From Saccoglossus kowalevskii (lineage: Eukaryota > Hemichordata > Enteropneusta > Harrimaniidae): a DNA stretch of 64,000 nt. The notes beneath the pieces were generated by a model that did no database searches, was not told the origin of the DNA, and was given only the letters and a program-made list of their open reading frames with translations. The stretch is taken from contig NW_003130356.1 in NCBI RefSeq assembly GCF_000003605.2, positions 51,801 to 115,800 of the forward strand. Reading direction: 5' to 3'. Below, one piece after another: positions 1 to 12,614 of the stretch. The translations under genes and the position numbers were made by a program. Positions within the stretch are counted from its first letter, which is position 1. Each line of letters starts with the position of its first letter.

Positions 1-2504
1 ATGAGAATTACAATATTTCATTGAATAACTCGGTATATATAAATCGTCAGTCATAGAACTAGGTAAGTGCGATTAATTATGTGATTCAGTGTAAAACCGA
101 CAAATAAAATATCACCTAGTACATATCGTTTGAGCAATTAAGTCACTTGTTCAACCGTGCATTGCATCACATGTCACTGCTTAATGTTATTACAATATAA
201 TGCACATCGCTATTCCCATGTTATTCATTGTAATTATTTTCTTTCAAGCACATGTTTTTCATCTTTAAGCAAATCAGTGTAATTGGTGTTCATCAATCAC
301 CACCAATCATAGAAGACGTTTTCGAATAGTTATAATCAGAGTATATTTTTTGCTACATTACACACGGATTTATGATATATGTGAAGTGAACTAAACTACG
401 GAAAATGTATGTTACCTTAGTGACATCACGTACATTACATAAACGATGTTACAATATTATTTATGATCTCACCTTATACATATTTTGGACGTATATATAT
501 TCGTTTGTATGATAAACGCACATATTATGTTGATAAATGTGTCATTTGTATCATGTATTGCAATTGTGGGCTTTAAGGCCTTGTGATCACACGGTGACGT
601 TAATGACTTACAATTATTAGCTGATGGCGTATCGTCTGGCTGTCATATAATTGCATGCCTTATAGCAAATGTATTGGAGCTGGAAATCCGATCGTGGATG
701 GTTTAGAGTTGGCCACGTGTACCATTGCGATAGGTCGGATATGGAATCAAAGTTAGACTTATTTATTTGTAAGAAAATGTTGTGTATTCTTTTGGGTCGT
801 GTCGCTCAATTTCTCGGCCATATTGTGTGAGTGTTATCTGCCAAGGGAGTTGAATTTCCTACTTCTACGATCTTATTCGTAGCATTTATAATAAATATGC
901 AATGCTGCACGCCAGAGTACATTTCATCCGGTTCATTTGTTCTTCGCTTTTCAAAGCGGGTTAGTAACCGAGGATTTGAGTGTAAGAATGTATACTTGAA
1001 AAGTGTCTTATTTCGTGGGAACAAAAAAAGGCAACATCTATAAGAAAATGCTGAAAACATTTCTAGATAAACGTGTTTTTCATCATGAAAGCTTACGTGA
1101 CCGTGTTGACTTCATTATCTATATATTCAACCAACAGGCCCGGCATTTTCTGCAATAACTTGCTCGCTATCCGCCAAATCAGTATTTCTTTTCAATTGAC
1201 ATAAATATATTTACATACTTAAAAATATACTGCCGCAACGTGCCACAAATATTTTACCGAGAAGTTGAGTGCACGAATATCATTATTTATAATGTAACGT
1301 ACGTAAAGCTTACGGATAACACTCGGTGCTATACAGGCATATTGGGGATTGCCAATAAAGTACATACCGCATTTCATTGCAACATGCTTTTCTTAGTAGT
1401 AGTCACTAGTTTTCTCTTTACATGTATATACAAAAATAAAGTTTCAATGTATTTTCTTATTTTGATTGCCTGGGGACTTTCGAGAATAGAACAATCAACC
1501 AAGGTCATCAGTTCAAAACGTTTAGAACGAATCACGCACTCATTGTAATTTGCATATCAACACGATACTATTTCAAGTTAGTATTAGGTTACTACGAAGA
1601 GACTGCAAAATATGCACAAAGTCAGTAGAGTGCGAGTATCGACCAACGCCTAGCAAAGATCTATGTGACTCCGTAGCGTCTGAGTGCATACTTTGAGGTG
1701 TCCTCGTAATAACTTTATTATTGTATATCGTTTCGATCCAATGGCTTAAGCTTAGAAGTGAACAAGAACGTGAACATTACTGGTACTCGTTTTGTCATCT
1801 TGGAAATACTTGATATTTGTACGATATTTGAATTCTCTTTTAGGTAGGCTAGTCTGGGTATACTTGTGTTCATTCATTCATTCATTCAGCCAGTCGGTCA
1901 TTAATTCATTCAGTCGTTTATTCACCATAACAGCAACAATGCCCATACAAAATAACACCCAAGTCCTCGACTAAGGCAAGTTCAAAGGCGTTGCACATTA
2001 TTACCCTCGTCAAATAACCACATACTGATTCAGACCTCATTAACGACATTTTAAATTCCCATGGAGCATACAACCACGGTAGCACATGGATATATATTTT
2101 TTACGGACTGGATACGGCTTTTGGGACCCGAGGTCGTGCGGCAGAAGCGCCGGAGCTTATAGGTGTAATTACAATTTTAGCACGGCATGATTTAGAATGA
2201 CGCGTTTTGTTTTTTAATGATGAAAGCCGGCCGGGCAGTGCGAGATACTAGTATATGATAAGTACCAACCAGTCCATGATACCAGCTTCTCATTACTAGG
2301 CAGATAGGCAGTGAGTGTAAAGTATCTTGCCCACTATTATAACACCAACACATAGTCACACCTCGAACTGTTCCTCTCAGTTCGGAGAAATAACCATTTT
2401 GGCCTGATGTCTCCGTGCGTTACATGAATCCAATACGTTTTGATTCTTATTCCAATTCCAATATACCGTATATATACGTAAAACCAGTTTTACCATATTT
2501 CATT
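1..2504. other. Intergenic stretch without recognised gene
   Basis: AT-rich sequence. The open frames are short, overlap on both strands and show no family motif. A short CATT/CAGT run lies near 1870-1920, and a slightly GC-richer patch near 2100-2270 shows no coding pattern. This is the downstream flank of the minus-strand receptor gene. Confidence 0.5.
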
Positions 2505-2510
2505 TTTATT
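2505..2510 (-). promoter_or_regulatory. Candidate polyadenylation signal of the GPCR gene
   Basis: The plus strand reads TTTATT, so the minus strand reads AATAAA about 195 bases past the receptor stop codon. The spacing is sensible for a short 3' UTR. The region is AT-rich, so a chance match is possible. Confidence 0.4.
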
Positions 2511-2703
2511 TTCATTTTCATAAGATTCGCTCACATTGTCAACACTCACTTGTAAACTATAGCATACTGACAATGCCACAAAGTAGATTGACGGAGCATT
2601 GACCCCAAAATGAATCACAGAGTGAATTAATTTAACACTGGAACACAGCATATAACGTTATCGATTGTCAAAGTGCATGTGAAATATGCTGAAACGTACA
2701 ATC

Positions 2704-3723
2704 TCATTTGCTGTTACTGACAAGCGACGATGGAAGCTTTCGTCGCAGTTGTAGATTTGTCGAGTGTCTGTGCTTCCGATCGCTGAGTCTTGAAACATAC
2801 TGGCGGAAATTTTTCCCCATAAATGAGTATATTATCGGATTTAAACAACTGTTAAAATACCCGAGGCATATGCCTATGAAGTACACGATGGCGAATGTTC
2901 TGTTTCTGTGAAGATCCGGGTACGCAAACGAAATGAAGTTGAGCACGTAGAAAGGCAACCAGCAGATGACGAACGCGGCAACGATGACAATAACGATGGC
3001 GGCAACCAGCTTTTTTCCCTTGGAGTGCGACGACATTGTATGTTCGTGGAATTGCGACTTTTCCCGTTGTATCAGCGATCTACAAACGTGAAAATATGCA
3101 GTCACAATGAGCAACAATGGCATGACAAATCCTATACAAAATGTGTATATTATGAAAATCTCGCCACCTTGGAACTCGTTAGACCACCGCACAATACAGA
3201 TAGGGTTACCATTGTCCATAGTTAACACTGTAGCGTATATCCAGAGCACTAAACTTGCCAAGAATGATAGTATCCAAGAAAGCACACTGATGACTCGCGT
3301 CTTCGTGGGCGTCCGATACGAGCGAGACTGCATGGGTTTAGTGATGGCTAGATATCGGTCCACGCTCATCGCTGTTAGAATGAAAATCCCCGTGAACTGA
3401 TTCATTCCATCAAACCCGTGGATAAACTTGCAAACAGCAGCGCCGAATACCCATGTTTTAGTCGCGCGTTGGTGTGCGATGAAAGGCAATGTGAATAAAA
3501 ATAGCAAGTCTGCGATTGACAAGTTTAGAACGAAGATGTTGGGAATAGAATGCAGATTCGAGAATTTCAGTAAAATAACTATCACAAACAGATTAGCGCT
3601 TATTCCTACAACGCATATAATACTGTACACGATGGGCACGATGATGGCTAAGGGGTCACCATTACTGAAAAAAGAGTCGCCAACACCGAAATAAGATATG
3701 TTGCTGTAGTTACTCCCCGACAT
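2704..3723 (-). CDS. Class A GPCR, somatostatin/MCH-receptor-like, single exon
   Basis: A complete 339-residue seven-transmembrane receptor at the plasma membrane, expected to bind a peptide and signal through a G protein. The ATG at 3723-3721 has G at -3. N-terminal glycosylation sequons are Asn5 (NYS) and Asn8 (NIS). Helices lie at roughly 26-52, 61-83, 96-124, 143-167, 188-212, 238-265 and 276-300. Visible class A marks are Asn44, Asp72, Cys98 paired with Cys176 in extracellular loop 2, Asp105 at position 3.32, DRY at 122-124, Trp150, Pro202, CWLP at 254-257 and NPIIY at 295-299. The helix 3 stretch FDGMNQFTGIF and the helix 7 stretch LGYFNSCLNP resemble somatostatin, opioid and melanin-concentrating-hormone receptors. 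Asp3.32 is the ligand-contact acid of that group. The short C-tail (301-339) is basic and Ser-rich and has no cysteine for palmitoylation. Membership of class A is certain; the exact ligand class (somatostatin, MCH, allatostatin-C or other) is not resolved. Confidence 0.93.
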   Translation of the reverse strand: MSGSNYSNISYFGVGDSFFSNGDPLAIIVPIVYSIICVVGISANLFVIVILLKFSNLHSIPNIFVLNLSIADLLFLFTLPFIAHQRATKTWVFGAAVCKFIHGFDGMNQFTGIFILTAMSVDRYLAITKPMQSRSYRTPTKTRVISVLSWILSFLASLVLWIYATVLTMDNGNPICIVRWSNEFQGGEIFIIYTFCIGFVMPLLLIVTAYFHVCRSLIQREKSQFHEHTMSSHSKGKKLVAAIVIVIVAAFVICWLPFYVLNFISFAYPDLHRNRTFAIVYFIGICLGYFNSCLNPIIYSFMGKNFRQYVSRLSDRKHRHSTNLQLRRKLPSSLVSNSK

Positions 3724-6700
3724 CGCAGCTATCGGTTGTCAAATTAATCTGTTGTAAGATAAAATAACCACACGGGCGGACGAGTTGGATGAGCACCTAC
3801 TGATTCAACGACAAACTAAAATTGTAAACTGAAACATGAGGTCCGTGTATCATACCCGGATGTATGTTTCCTGTATTATGCGTACTCACCACTGATCACA
3901 TCTGAAGGTAGTTTATACTGTTTATGTATTCATGTCACGTTACTATGATGACGTACGTGTACAGCTCGATGTAGCTGCCCAACTACACTTATCCTAATTA
4001 ACCTAAGCCGACTTGTCGCCCTACACGAATTGTGAGTTTGCTCTCAGTTTGTGTGCGCGCGTCTTTGCAATGATTCAGTCAAACAACTGCTGAGAACGCG
4101 GTTAGCGACCAGTGATATGTCACAGTCAGTGAATAAACTAAAGGTAACCGCAGACAAATAAATCAAGCGGCAATTGTTGTACCATTCTTTATTGATATAT
4201 TTTAATGCGTTTTTTTTTATCTGCAACTTTCCGTCTCAGTTTGAGCGAATCATTAGTCAGTGTGGTCTTACCTGCTTTGTACGTTGTATTTAATTAACGT
4301 CACATTACATGCAAAAGAACGTGATCCTGACATCTAACAGCGACATGTGAGTGTCAAATTATTATGAGAACAGGCATCTCCCCGTGCGCATACATGAGTA
4401 CTGGGACAAGGACACACAGACAATTAAAACAACTTGGTGTGAGATTCATCTCTGGGACAATTTTGCTCACCAGTGCTAATCGAGTGTTTTCATAATAGGT
4501 TTTAAACACATGGAGATGACATTTCTCCTAAATTTAATAAATCACTACAGCCAATTAAAGCATTTGGAGACGCATAGATGAAGATATAGTATATTTGATT
4601 GTCAATTGTGCCTTAACAGTTCACTTGAACTATAGCCTAGTTGTTGTCAGTGAACAGTCGTGTCCAGGCTACATCAAGTAAATGCTAGGACTGAAGCTAG
4701 CCCCATACGTTTGCATATCGACTATACACAATCGCGTTTACGCACGGGAGGGGGGGGGGGGGAACAGTTATCACGGGATAAGAAACACCCAAACTTGACA
4801 AGAATATACAAAAATAGTCATTCTAACTATGATTACTCAGTGTAGTAACCAGGAAGGTGTACATGCTAGTTTTACGGTTATAAAGGAAAAACAATGAAAA
4901 TTAGATAAATTCGGACTTCTGAGTCCGGGTTTCATCGCCAGTCTATTTTGTCTCGGGAATAATGAATTAGAATGTATAGGTGTTGATTGACATATCGAGA
5001 ATGGCATACCGAAAAGAATAGACATGAATATAATAGTAAATCTTTCAAATGGACACTGAATACAATAGTGTATGGAGCTTTATCCCGAGCTAAGCGTTCA
5101 CCCACAATTCGTTTGCCCGTACTAATAGACTGGGCTGGGTCTTATAAACGGGCCGGATTTAGCTCGTACTTACCGTTTCTTAGCACGGGCTAACGTATAA
5201 TTTTAGAAAAAGTCATTTATGTTTGTAGCCGCTACTCTTTTTCTGTGTTTTCTTCACTTTGAAAAATAATTGTAATTATCTCATCTGGACCCCACCCCGT
5301 CGAATCCACTATGTTAGCTACATATTTCAACTTTACAACCATAACTCACAAGATGAAAGATATGAACGTGTCCGGGTTCCCAATACTTTGCCCCGTAATA
5401 ATAGTTCATCCAACGTGTTAACGAGTGGTGAATTACTTGGCTGGAAAACACTTCTTTTGTAAACGTTTAAAAAAAACAGTCGGGACACATTTATATCGAC
5501 TTAGCAGTACTGACTGAGAGATGCTATCTCGTGAATTTCCACTAAAACACTGCATTTTTCGTGGGAAAAAATCACGTGACGCCTATGTAAACAAATGATT
5601 ATCTTTCTATGTTCCCCTATATACAGACTCTCAAACAAAATATGGTAAATGAAGGTTTTGAATAAGATAACAGAAAGAGAATTCTTTGTTAAAAATGTCA
5701 GAACACTATTCCCGCTACCTTAGTGTCAAATCAGGTCAAAGGCTACAAAATTAGTCGCATTCAGAAAAGAGTCAATTCTTGTCAGTTGGTGGGAGTTTAG
5801 ACCGCGGAAGTTTCGGCCACACTCATATTTTATAGATTGATTCTTGTAGCTATATATATTTATATTTAGCAAAGTATTTTAACTCGTACGTTTATGACAA
5901 CTATGTTTTGTATTATTTTCGTATTTTACGCATTTCTATTTAACATTTAATTGCGTTTCGATATCAAACTTAAAAGCATACGTACAAATACAAATTACAA
6001 ATCGAAATGTAATTTACACACTTGAAATTGTACTTCATTTTAAAAGTAGATTTACATATGCATCTTACTTTTACTTTTGAAAATGAATTTACATTTGAAA
6101 GTTTACTTTTATTTTTGATAATGGATTAGTTTTATTTTTGACTTTTAAATATGAATTTACAATTACATTTTCACCACAGTTTTGAAAAAAATAATGATTT
6201 TTAAAATGGTTTTGATTTTCTCGCCCTTTTACTTTTTGACCTTTAACCAATGACCGTAAGTGCCAATTAAAAACAAGTTGTCTTTTCATAGAGTGTATGA
6301 ATTTAGATTTACCGATTTGCTAATAAATTGTTCGTTCTAGGTATGGCGTAAGTCTAATATTGCAGTTTAACTCTTAGGTTGTAAGTATGACATATTTATG
6401 TTTATTTAATAATAACTCGTACGCTGCAAGTTTGGCTTAATTTTATTTCTTTACTAATACCCTGTGCATTGCAAGCATGGCGTATTTTATCTATTTACTA
6501 ATAACTAGTACGTTGCAAGCACGGTGTATTTCTAATTGCCATAAGTTACCTACTCCCCGTTGGAAGTCACGTCACAATAACAGTGTATAATGTATGAACA
6601 TAAATTTATGTTGAATGTGCCAACTCACAAATTCCAACTTTTATAGAAAATGACAATTATGCACATTGAAATAGCGGAAGAGTAAGTAATTACGTAATAA

Positions 6701-8071
6701 TATATAATACATAAATTAATAAGAAGTAATACATATATCATTACAAATATGCGACATGCAAATTCGCAAAGCCGATTGAACTAGTTCTGTATTCTGTGTT
6801 ATTATTGTTATTTTGTTGAACATATCTTAGTGTAGATTTCTTACAAATAATGCGTTTCATTCTGTTCAACTGATACACGGATAAATATCACAGTGTTTTT
6901 CTTTGTTCAAATGTGATACTGGTTATTCGAATCTCGGTCCTTCCGTCGACTGTTTCTGACGCTCAATCATGTTCCCACAAGTACAAAACATTTGGAAAGA
7001 TATCTTTCCGTAAAAAGGTATTTTTGAAATCCAAGGAACACGAAACAACGCCGTGTATATAATTTGTAATTATGCACAACGGGTAATCACCATATACTGA
7101 ATAAAGCTTATGTTGTTTTATTGAAAACAACGAAATGAATTTGTGTTTAGCCGCACTTGTACCTGCGTATTGCATAACACATTATATAAAAGACGATTAA
7201 TAATGTGTACGTGCGAATATAAATGGTATATAAATAAATTGTCATCTTTATTTGTACAAGCGCTAGACGGAAACCTTTAGGCTTCTAATGCGAGATAAAG
7301 ACATGTAATCTACAGAAACGGAGGTGTACTTAATCTGCGAAGACGAAATAAGGGCGGAAATGCTTCACGCTTCACTTAATCGTTATTAAATAAAACAACA
7401 TTTGGTATTGACAAAATTCAATCTTTCCCAAAAAAACACTTTCGTTTTCCCAATTTGCTTGATATTCATCGAAAACATTAGCTAAATTCATGTAAACAGT
7501 GCCACAATAATCCTTTAAAAAGTCACAAATGTATGCAATATGATTGTATGTTTCATATAATTAAACATAAGATGTACCCAGTTGTATATATAGAAAAACA
7601 ACCGAATAATACGACCACATGCACATACGTGGATGTGTATAACACCACTCCAGACGTATTTTAGGTAGACTTCAAATACTACACCACTAAGCATTTTACA
7701 GCGCATATAAGCGATGTATTTATAAGAAAAGACTATACTCATAACTGGAAACGCGGTAAAATAAATAGAAACCTCTAACAAAATTACGCATGTTTTCATA
7801 CCTTTGTGAGACCATCGTTGAACAAAAGAATGGTCATGCGCAGTGGAGCTTCAAACTTGAAAAGGAGCTCCCACTCAACAGCAAATATTGTGCTACCCTC
7901 TAAAGCAAATGCAATGGCTCGTTTTTAGCGATACTTATTATAAAAATAAACGTTTTGGTAAAGAGATATTATGTGTCGTCGTTACAAAATGGGCAATACG
8001 ATTTTTCTGCAGGTGTGTTAAATTGACGGTCAATACTTCGTTCGACTGCTAATATGCGCTAGCATACTAAT
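3724..8071. other. Upstream flank of the GPCR; no further gene seen
   Basis: No coding family is recognised. The part nearest 3723 should hold the receptor's 5' UTR and promoter, but no clear TATA or initiator was identified. A run of 13 G lies at 4750-4762. The segment 6030-6175 is low-complexity T/A-rich sequence built from degenerate TTTACTTTT-like words. A 45-bp tandem repeat is listed separately. Confidence 0.5.
6310..6535. repeat. Degenerate minisatellite, about 45-bp unit, five copies
   Basis: Successive copies share the words CTAATAACTCGTACGTTGCA and GCAAGYATGGCGTATTTT. The GCAAG/GTAAG anchor recurs at 6381, 6426, 6471 and 6515, giving spacings of 45, 45 and 44, with a more diverged copy near 6338. 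Copies differ by many substitutions, so the array is old. The translated frames contain stops, so it is not a repeat-protein gene. Confidence 0.7.
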
Positions 8072-8928
8072 TTAAGGTAGAGATGCAGGTTCGTGGGCAC
8101 TTGGGAGTGAAATGTTTTTTTTCTTTTTATTATCCAAACAGTCTGGGCTATAGACTGTTAACTGGTACAAACATTCTCTCTTTTGAATGCTTAGCCAGAT
8201 TTAGCAAGGCTGTACATAAATAATCAAAAAGAAACATGGTGACAAAAAGAAATGACGGGATCTCCATATTATGCACTATATTTAACTTTTAACAAAACGA
8301 TAATACATTTAAATTTGAAACTGTTACAGCCATTTTAATTATGCGCATTAGCAAACTTCTTACTGAGTGAATTGTTATGCAAATTAGCAATTATCTCAGC
8401 TTCTTTTAGTGCACATCCCAGAACTTTAAAAAAAATAGCTCCTAGACGCTTTGACCTTTTGTTTTGAAATTTTCACAAATAATTGACAATGTGTTTATCT
8501 TAAAAATGCCGTCGGGGCATTGTTTTTGGTTGAACAGTGTTACAACAATCGTACAGGCAAACAGCCTGAGTGTTAATTTATGTATAAACTTGAAGTAGTG
8601 AAATTTGAGCTGCTGCCCTACAAAATTGACAACTGGTAGACAGTTTTCAAGACGGCACTTTCTTCATAGTAAACCCATAAACCAATTTTGACAGGAAACA
8701 GAAGCATGGTTTAGAAGCTAATTTTTTTTAAATCACTTTTGACCAAAAAAGCACATTTTTGTGCATATTTCAAACTACAATATCCATGAAATAAAAATAC
8801 TAACACAATTTTAAAATTCATACAATAAGCTTTTCGAAAATATATAGTTTTGTGGACAATGGAGGTCATCTTGGTTTCCTAATTAACTAATTAAAATACC
8901 TGTCATGTAAACTGCATCTCTACCTTAA
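8072..8928. mobile_element. Non-autonomous DNA transposon with TTAA flanks and inverted ends
   Basis: The segment is bounded by TTAA at 8072-8075 and 8925-8928. Just inside are perfect 13-bp inverted ends, GGTAGAGATGCAG at 8076-8088 and its complement at 8912-8924, with 3 more bases matching at two of three positions. The 849-bp interior is AT-rich and has no transposase-like frame. TTAA target duplication is the mark of piggyBac-type elements, so a piggyBac-like MITE is the likeliest class. The terminal sequence itself was not matched to a named family, so the class is inference. Confidence 0.78.
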
Positions 8929-8944
8929 GTTGCTACTTTCTATT

Positions 8945-9250
8945 ACAAAACTGCATGTGTGCGACTCATTACCAGTTGCTGACTTAGCTAGACTTATTAC
9001 GAAACTGCGTCAGCTACACATATTAACAGTTGCCTATTTAGCGAGACTTAGTACGAAACTGCGTCAGCGACTCTAATTACCAGCTGCTGATATAGCGAGA
9101 CTTAGTACGAAGCTGCTTTGCGAATCTCATCACCGGTTTCTGATTCAGCGAGACTTATTACGAAACTGCGTCACCTACACATAATGCCAGTTTTTAATTT
9201 AGCGAGACTTATTACGAATCTGCGTCAGCGACACTCGTCACCGGTGTTTT
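8945..9250. repeat. 54-bp tandem repeat (minisatellite), five to six copies
   Basis: The core TAGCGAGACTTATTACGAAA followed by CTGCGTCAGC recurs. Its AGCGAG/AGCTAG anchor starts at 8986, 9040, 9094, 9147 and 9201, giving spacings of 54, 54, 53 and 54. Each unit also has a CAYYACCAGTTGCTGAT-like half. The unit is a multiple of three, but all frames contain stops. It begins about 20 bp right of the TTAA-flanked element. Confidence 0.85.
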
Positions 9251-12200
9251 AAAGTGTTGATTTTTGCTGGGTGCTATAATTAGGATGATCGGTTATTTTT
9301 ATTGAAATGTCTGGAGAAAATAGTGTATCGCATTCACCGATGTTTTTACACGTTATACAAAAGCATTGGACATTGCGTCCAAGTTGTTACATCATCTGTT
9401 TTTTCGGCACCCATGCATTTTGTGTTGGATTTACATTGAAATGTCGGGGTCCCGTACGGCTTTCTATAATCTAATTATATTCGTCGGATAACATGAATAC
9501 CGCAATGTATGCCTTTGGCAGTATAGTGATTATATTGACTGACGCGTAGTGATAATCTAATTATTAGTATTAATAATGTACATCTTTCCCCTATAGCTAC
9601 TTGTAGTAATAATTCAATGAGAGATAACAGTTCCAAATAGCAACGAAGAGTACATTTCGCGCTGTGCAAACGTTCGCGTTTGGTGACGGGAAGTCATTTC
9701 CACCGCGCGCTGATAGAAATTGCGCGTATGAAATAAACAAGGGAAAGTGTTCGATGGTAACGTAAATACAACGCACAATTTCCAAATAAGGAAGACATTC
9801 GAGTGCGTCCGTGACGCTTTCGAACTCATCCTATTGCGTTTTACGGACGGACGAATTATGTCCGATGTATAATAAGATAGGTTCGAAAGTGTTGTATTAA
9901 CAGCGATCGTATATGTTGATGTTGTGCTGCCAAGCATAGAAATATTAATTTCCACTGTGAGCGTTTGAATTGCAAACATTTGATCAATAACTGAAATAAA
10001 TGACGAAACGGGAGTTTGAAACAAAGTATTTATTTGGAGCCAACAGGGTATATGATAATATCTTTGAATTAAGCTCTTTATATTTCGAAATGTTGCTCAG
10101 TGAACATTATCTGTATAGAATTATAATGTTTGTTTCTTCCCAAGGTCGCAAGACAATTGTGCGTTATCCCTGCGACCGAGAAAACCCCGAAATATATTGA
10201 GATTAATTTGTTCATAAGTGCAAAAATATATATATTGGCCCTTTTCTATGACATGCCATTATTCTACACGTAATAACTCGTTTATTTAGCAACCTCCTAT
10301 TCGAGGATGCCAGGTGGCCGGGAAACAGTGTGTCGTGACAACGTGGGTAACGATTTGATGCTGTACGGTCAGAATCGATTTACATTTAACGGTATTTACC
10401 TTGACTTGGTTTCAGAGTTATATACAGCTGTAAGCTGTACTGATGTAAAAAGAAGAGAGTTAAAACGATGAGAACACAAGTATCCAGATTCAAACAGAAT
10501 GAGTTTATATTTGAACACTTTTAGTTCTATGTACTCGAGTAAGCCATACTCGAAGACATATATTAGCTACAGTAATATGTCAGTTAGAAAACACTAAACC
10601 AATATCCCACTCAATTCAATCCAACTATTTAAACTTTTATTAAAATACATTCAATAATTCAGCATGTTACGTATATTACATTTTTTGAATTAGTTTGTCT
10701 TGCAAAATATTAATTTTCATTTTTAAATATAACAAATTGGATTCTGGATAGTGCACACGTAATTAACGTGTTTGTAACACTTGAAACCTAGATGTGTGTG
10801 GGAAGTTCATGATACCTCACGTATTGTTGACAGTCATTTACATTATCCTGATAGTAATAGCTTTTTTCAAGTAATGCCTGTGAGAATCTCCTCCATAATC
10901 GTGTCAGTGTACTTTTACCTCCTTTTACTCAGCAGCAAAAAAGTGCATAATTATATCGTCTTTGATTCGCAACAACAGCCATGCATACTGTGAATGAACT
11001 GTACACAGCCGTGTACATATTTTCCTGATTTGACCAAATATCATATTGGCTATTTGTTGCCAACAAAAGTATAATATCATCATGCAAAAGTCAGAGTCCA
11101 ACAACGAGTGACCAATGTACATGGCGGATTTTAAAATGTTTCTAAATCACAGCGTCACTGAACGTACCATATTCTTGTTTTTTTCGAAAGTGTTATACGA
11201 CTACCTTAAAGCTCATTCAATTGAATCTTTTCATTATAGAACTACAATATGCGATCATTTAACATAGTATATACAAATCATACTTTCAAGTCAAGCCATG
11301 CGATGCAGTTGGGCATATAAATAATATTGACGTATTAACAACATTAATCATATTAAAATCTAAATCTCCACGGGTGTGAATTCATGTAAATAGAAAAGTG
11401 TACGCTGCAAATCGAAACGTAGAAACTATTATTACATTTCTAAAATAACTTTAAATTATTTAGGTACAGCTTGCATCTTATCTTACTGCTCCGAAAGATG
11501 AGATAAATAAAAGTGATTTAGCAGAATAAATTCTTTGTTATGTCATGACACATTTTTCGTAAGCATTGACATCTATATAAATGACTATAGTACTGCTAGT
11601 AAATTTTCATTAATAATTAAAAAATAATGTATTATTAGTTTGAGATTAAGAATATCATGAAAAGACTTAATTCAAATAGCTGCCAACATCTCGTTTGAGA
11701 GTGAAAGTTTCACTCTTGTGTTGCCCATTTCCACTTTCTACCGTCATCCCATAGAACAATGCCCTATCTTACCATGTAGTTTGCACAGTACACGGAAGAG
11801 ACTGGAACAATATTTGGATATTTGGCGGGGGACAAGCCGTGTGTCGATCTCACTCTCAACGAGATCTCGGCCTTCATTAGAGAAAACAAGTATATTATAG
11901 CTTGAAGGTGTAATAAACAGTCATAAACTACAATCATTAACATAACCTTGTATATACATGACTACAAAATGAGTAAGAACATTATATATAGCAGTCGGAT
12001 AGAAATATTCAAATAGATTGGTATATACATCATAATAAACTAGTACTGTTTAGTGGTAATATATGTATATTTATATAGAGAACAAACAATATTACAAGAA
12101 GATTTTCTTTAATAATAATTACTTTTTATTGTATTCAGTACTTCTGTATTTTCTGCAATACATTACCTTTCGTCAGAATAAAGAAATACTGTTGCAGGCA

Positions 12201-12376
12201 GAAGAAAACTCCATGTTCCTAAATAGTAAGTTCTCGTATCGACCTATGGTATGGGTACGAAAAAAATGAATTCATAAGTCATGATATTTTTTACTAATTT
12301 GAGATTGTATTATGTCATTTCATTCTCAGATCTATACTCCATGTTTTAATTATTTTAATTATGAGTGTATACGTAA
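9251..12376. other. Intergenic stretch without recognised gene
   Basis: AT-rich sequence with only short, unmatched frames. A somewhat GC-richer patch at 11700-11880 has a short open frame on each strand and a good-looking minus-strand donor (GTAAGAT) near 11780. The encoded peptides fit no known family, so no exon is called. Confidence 0.45.
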
Positions 12377-12403
12377 ATGATGTTTTTTTCTAATTCACAT
12401 ACA

Positions 12404-12566
12404 TCCTTCCTTCCTTCCCCTTCCTCCTTCCATCCTCCTTCCTTCCTTCCTTCCTTTTCCCTTTCTTCCTTTCTTCCTTTCTTCCTTCCTTCCTTCCTTC
12501 CTTCCATACCTTCCTTCCTTCCTTCCTTTTCCCTTCCTTCCCTTTCCCTTCCTTCCTCTCTCCTTT
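12404..12566. repeat. CCTT/TTCC pyrimidine microsatellite
   Basis: Nearly pure C/T sequence made mostly of CCTT tetramers with CCCTTTCC interruptions. The long Ser/Pro/Phe frame on plus and Arg/Lys/Gly frame on minus are low-complexity translation, not genes. The assembly gap begins about 50 bp further on. Confidence 0.95.
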
Positions 12567-12614
12567 TCTCGGTTACTGCAGTCGGCAGTGATTCTTATTA
12601 ATATCAAACATGTC

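Noticed and set aside
11718-11900. Possible minus-strand exon with GTAAGAT donor
   Set aside because: Two frames are open but neither peptide is recognisable, and no partner exons were seen nearby.
12377-12607. Ser/Pro/Phe-rich and Lys/Arg/Gly-rich open frames
   Set aside because: Translations of the CCTT microsatellite in opposite directions; no complexity, no start context.
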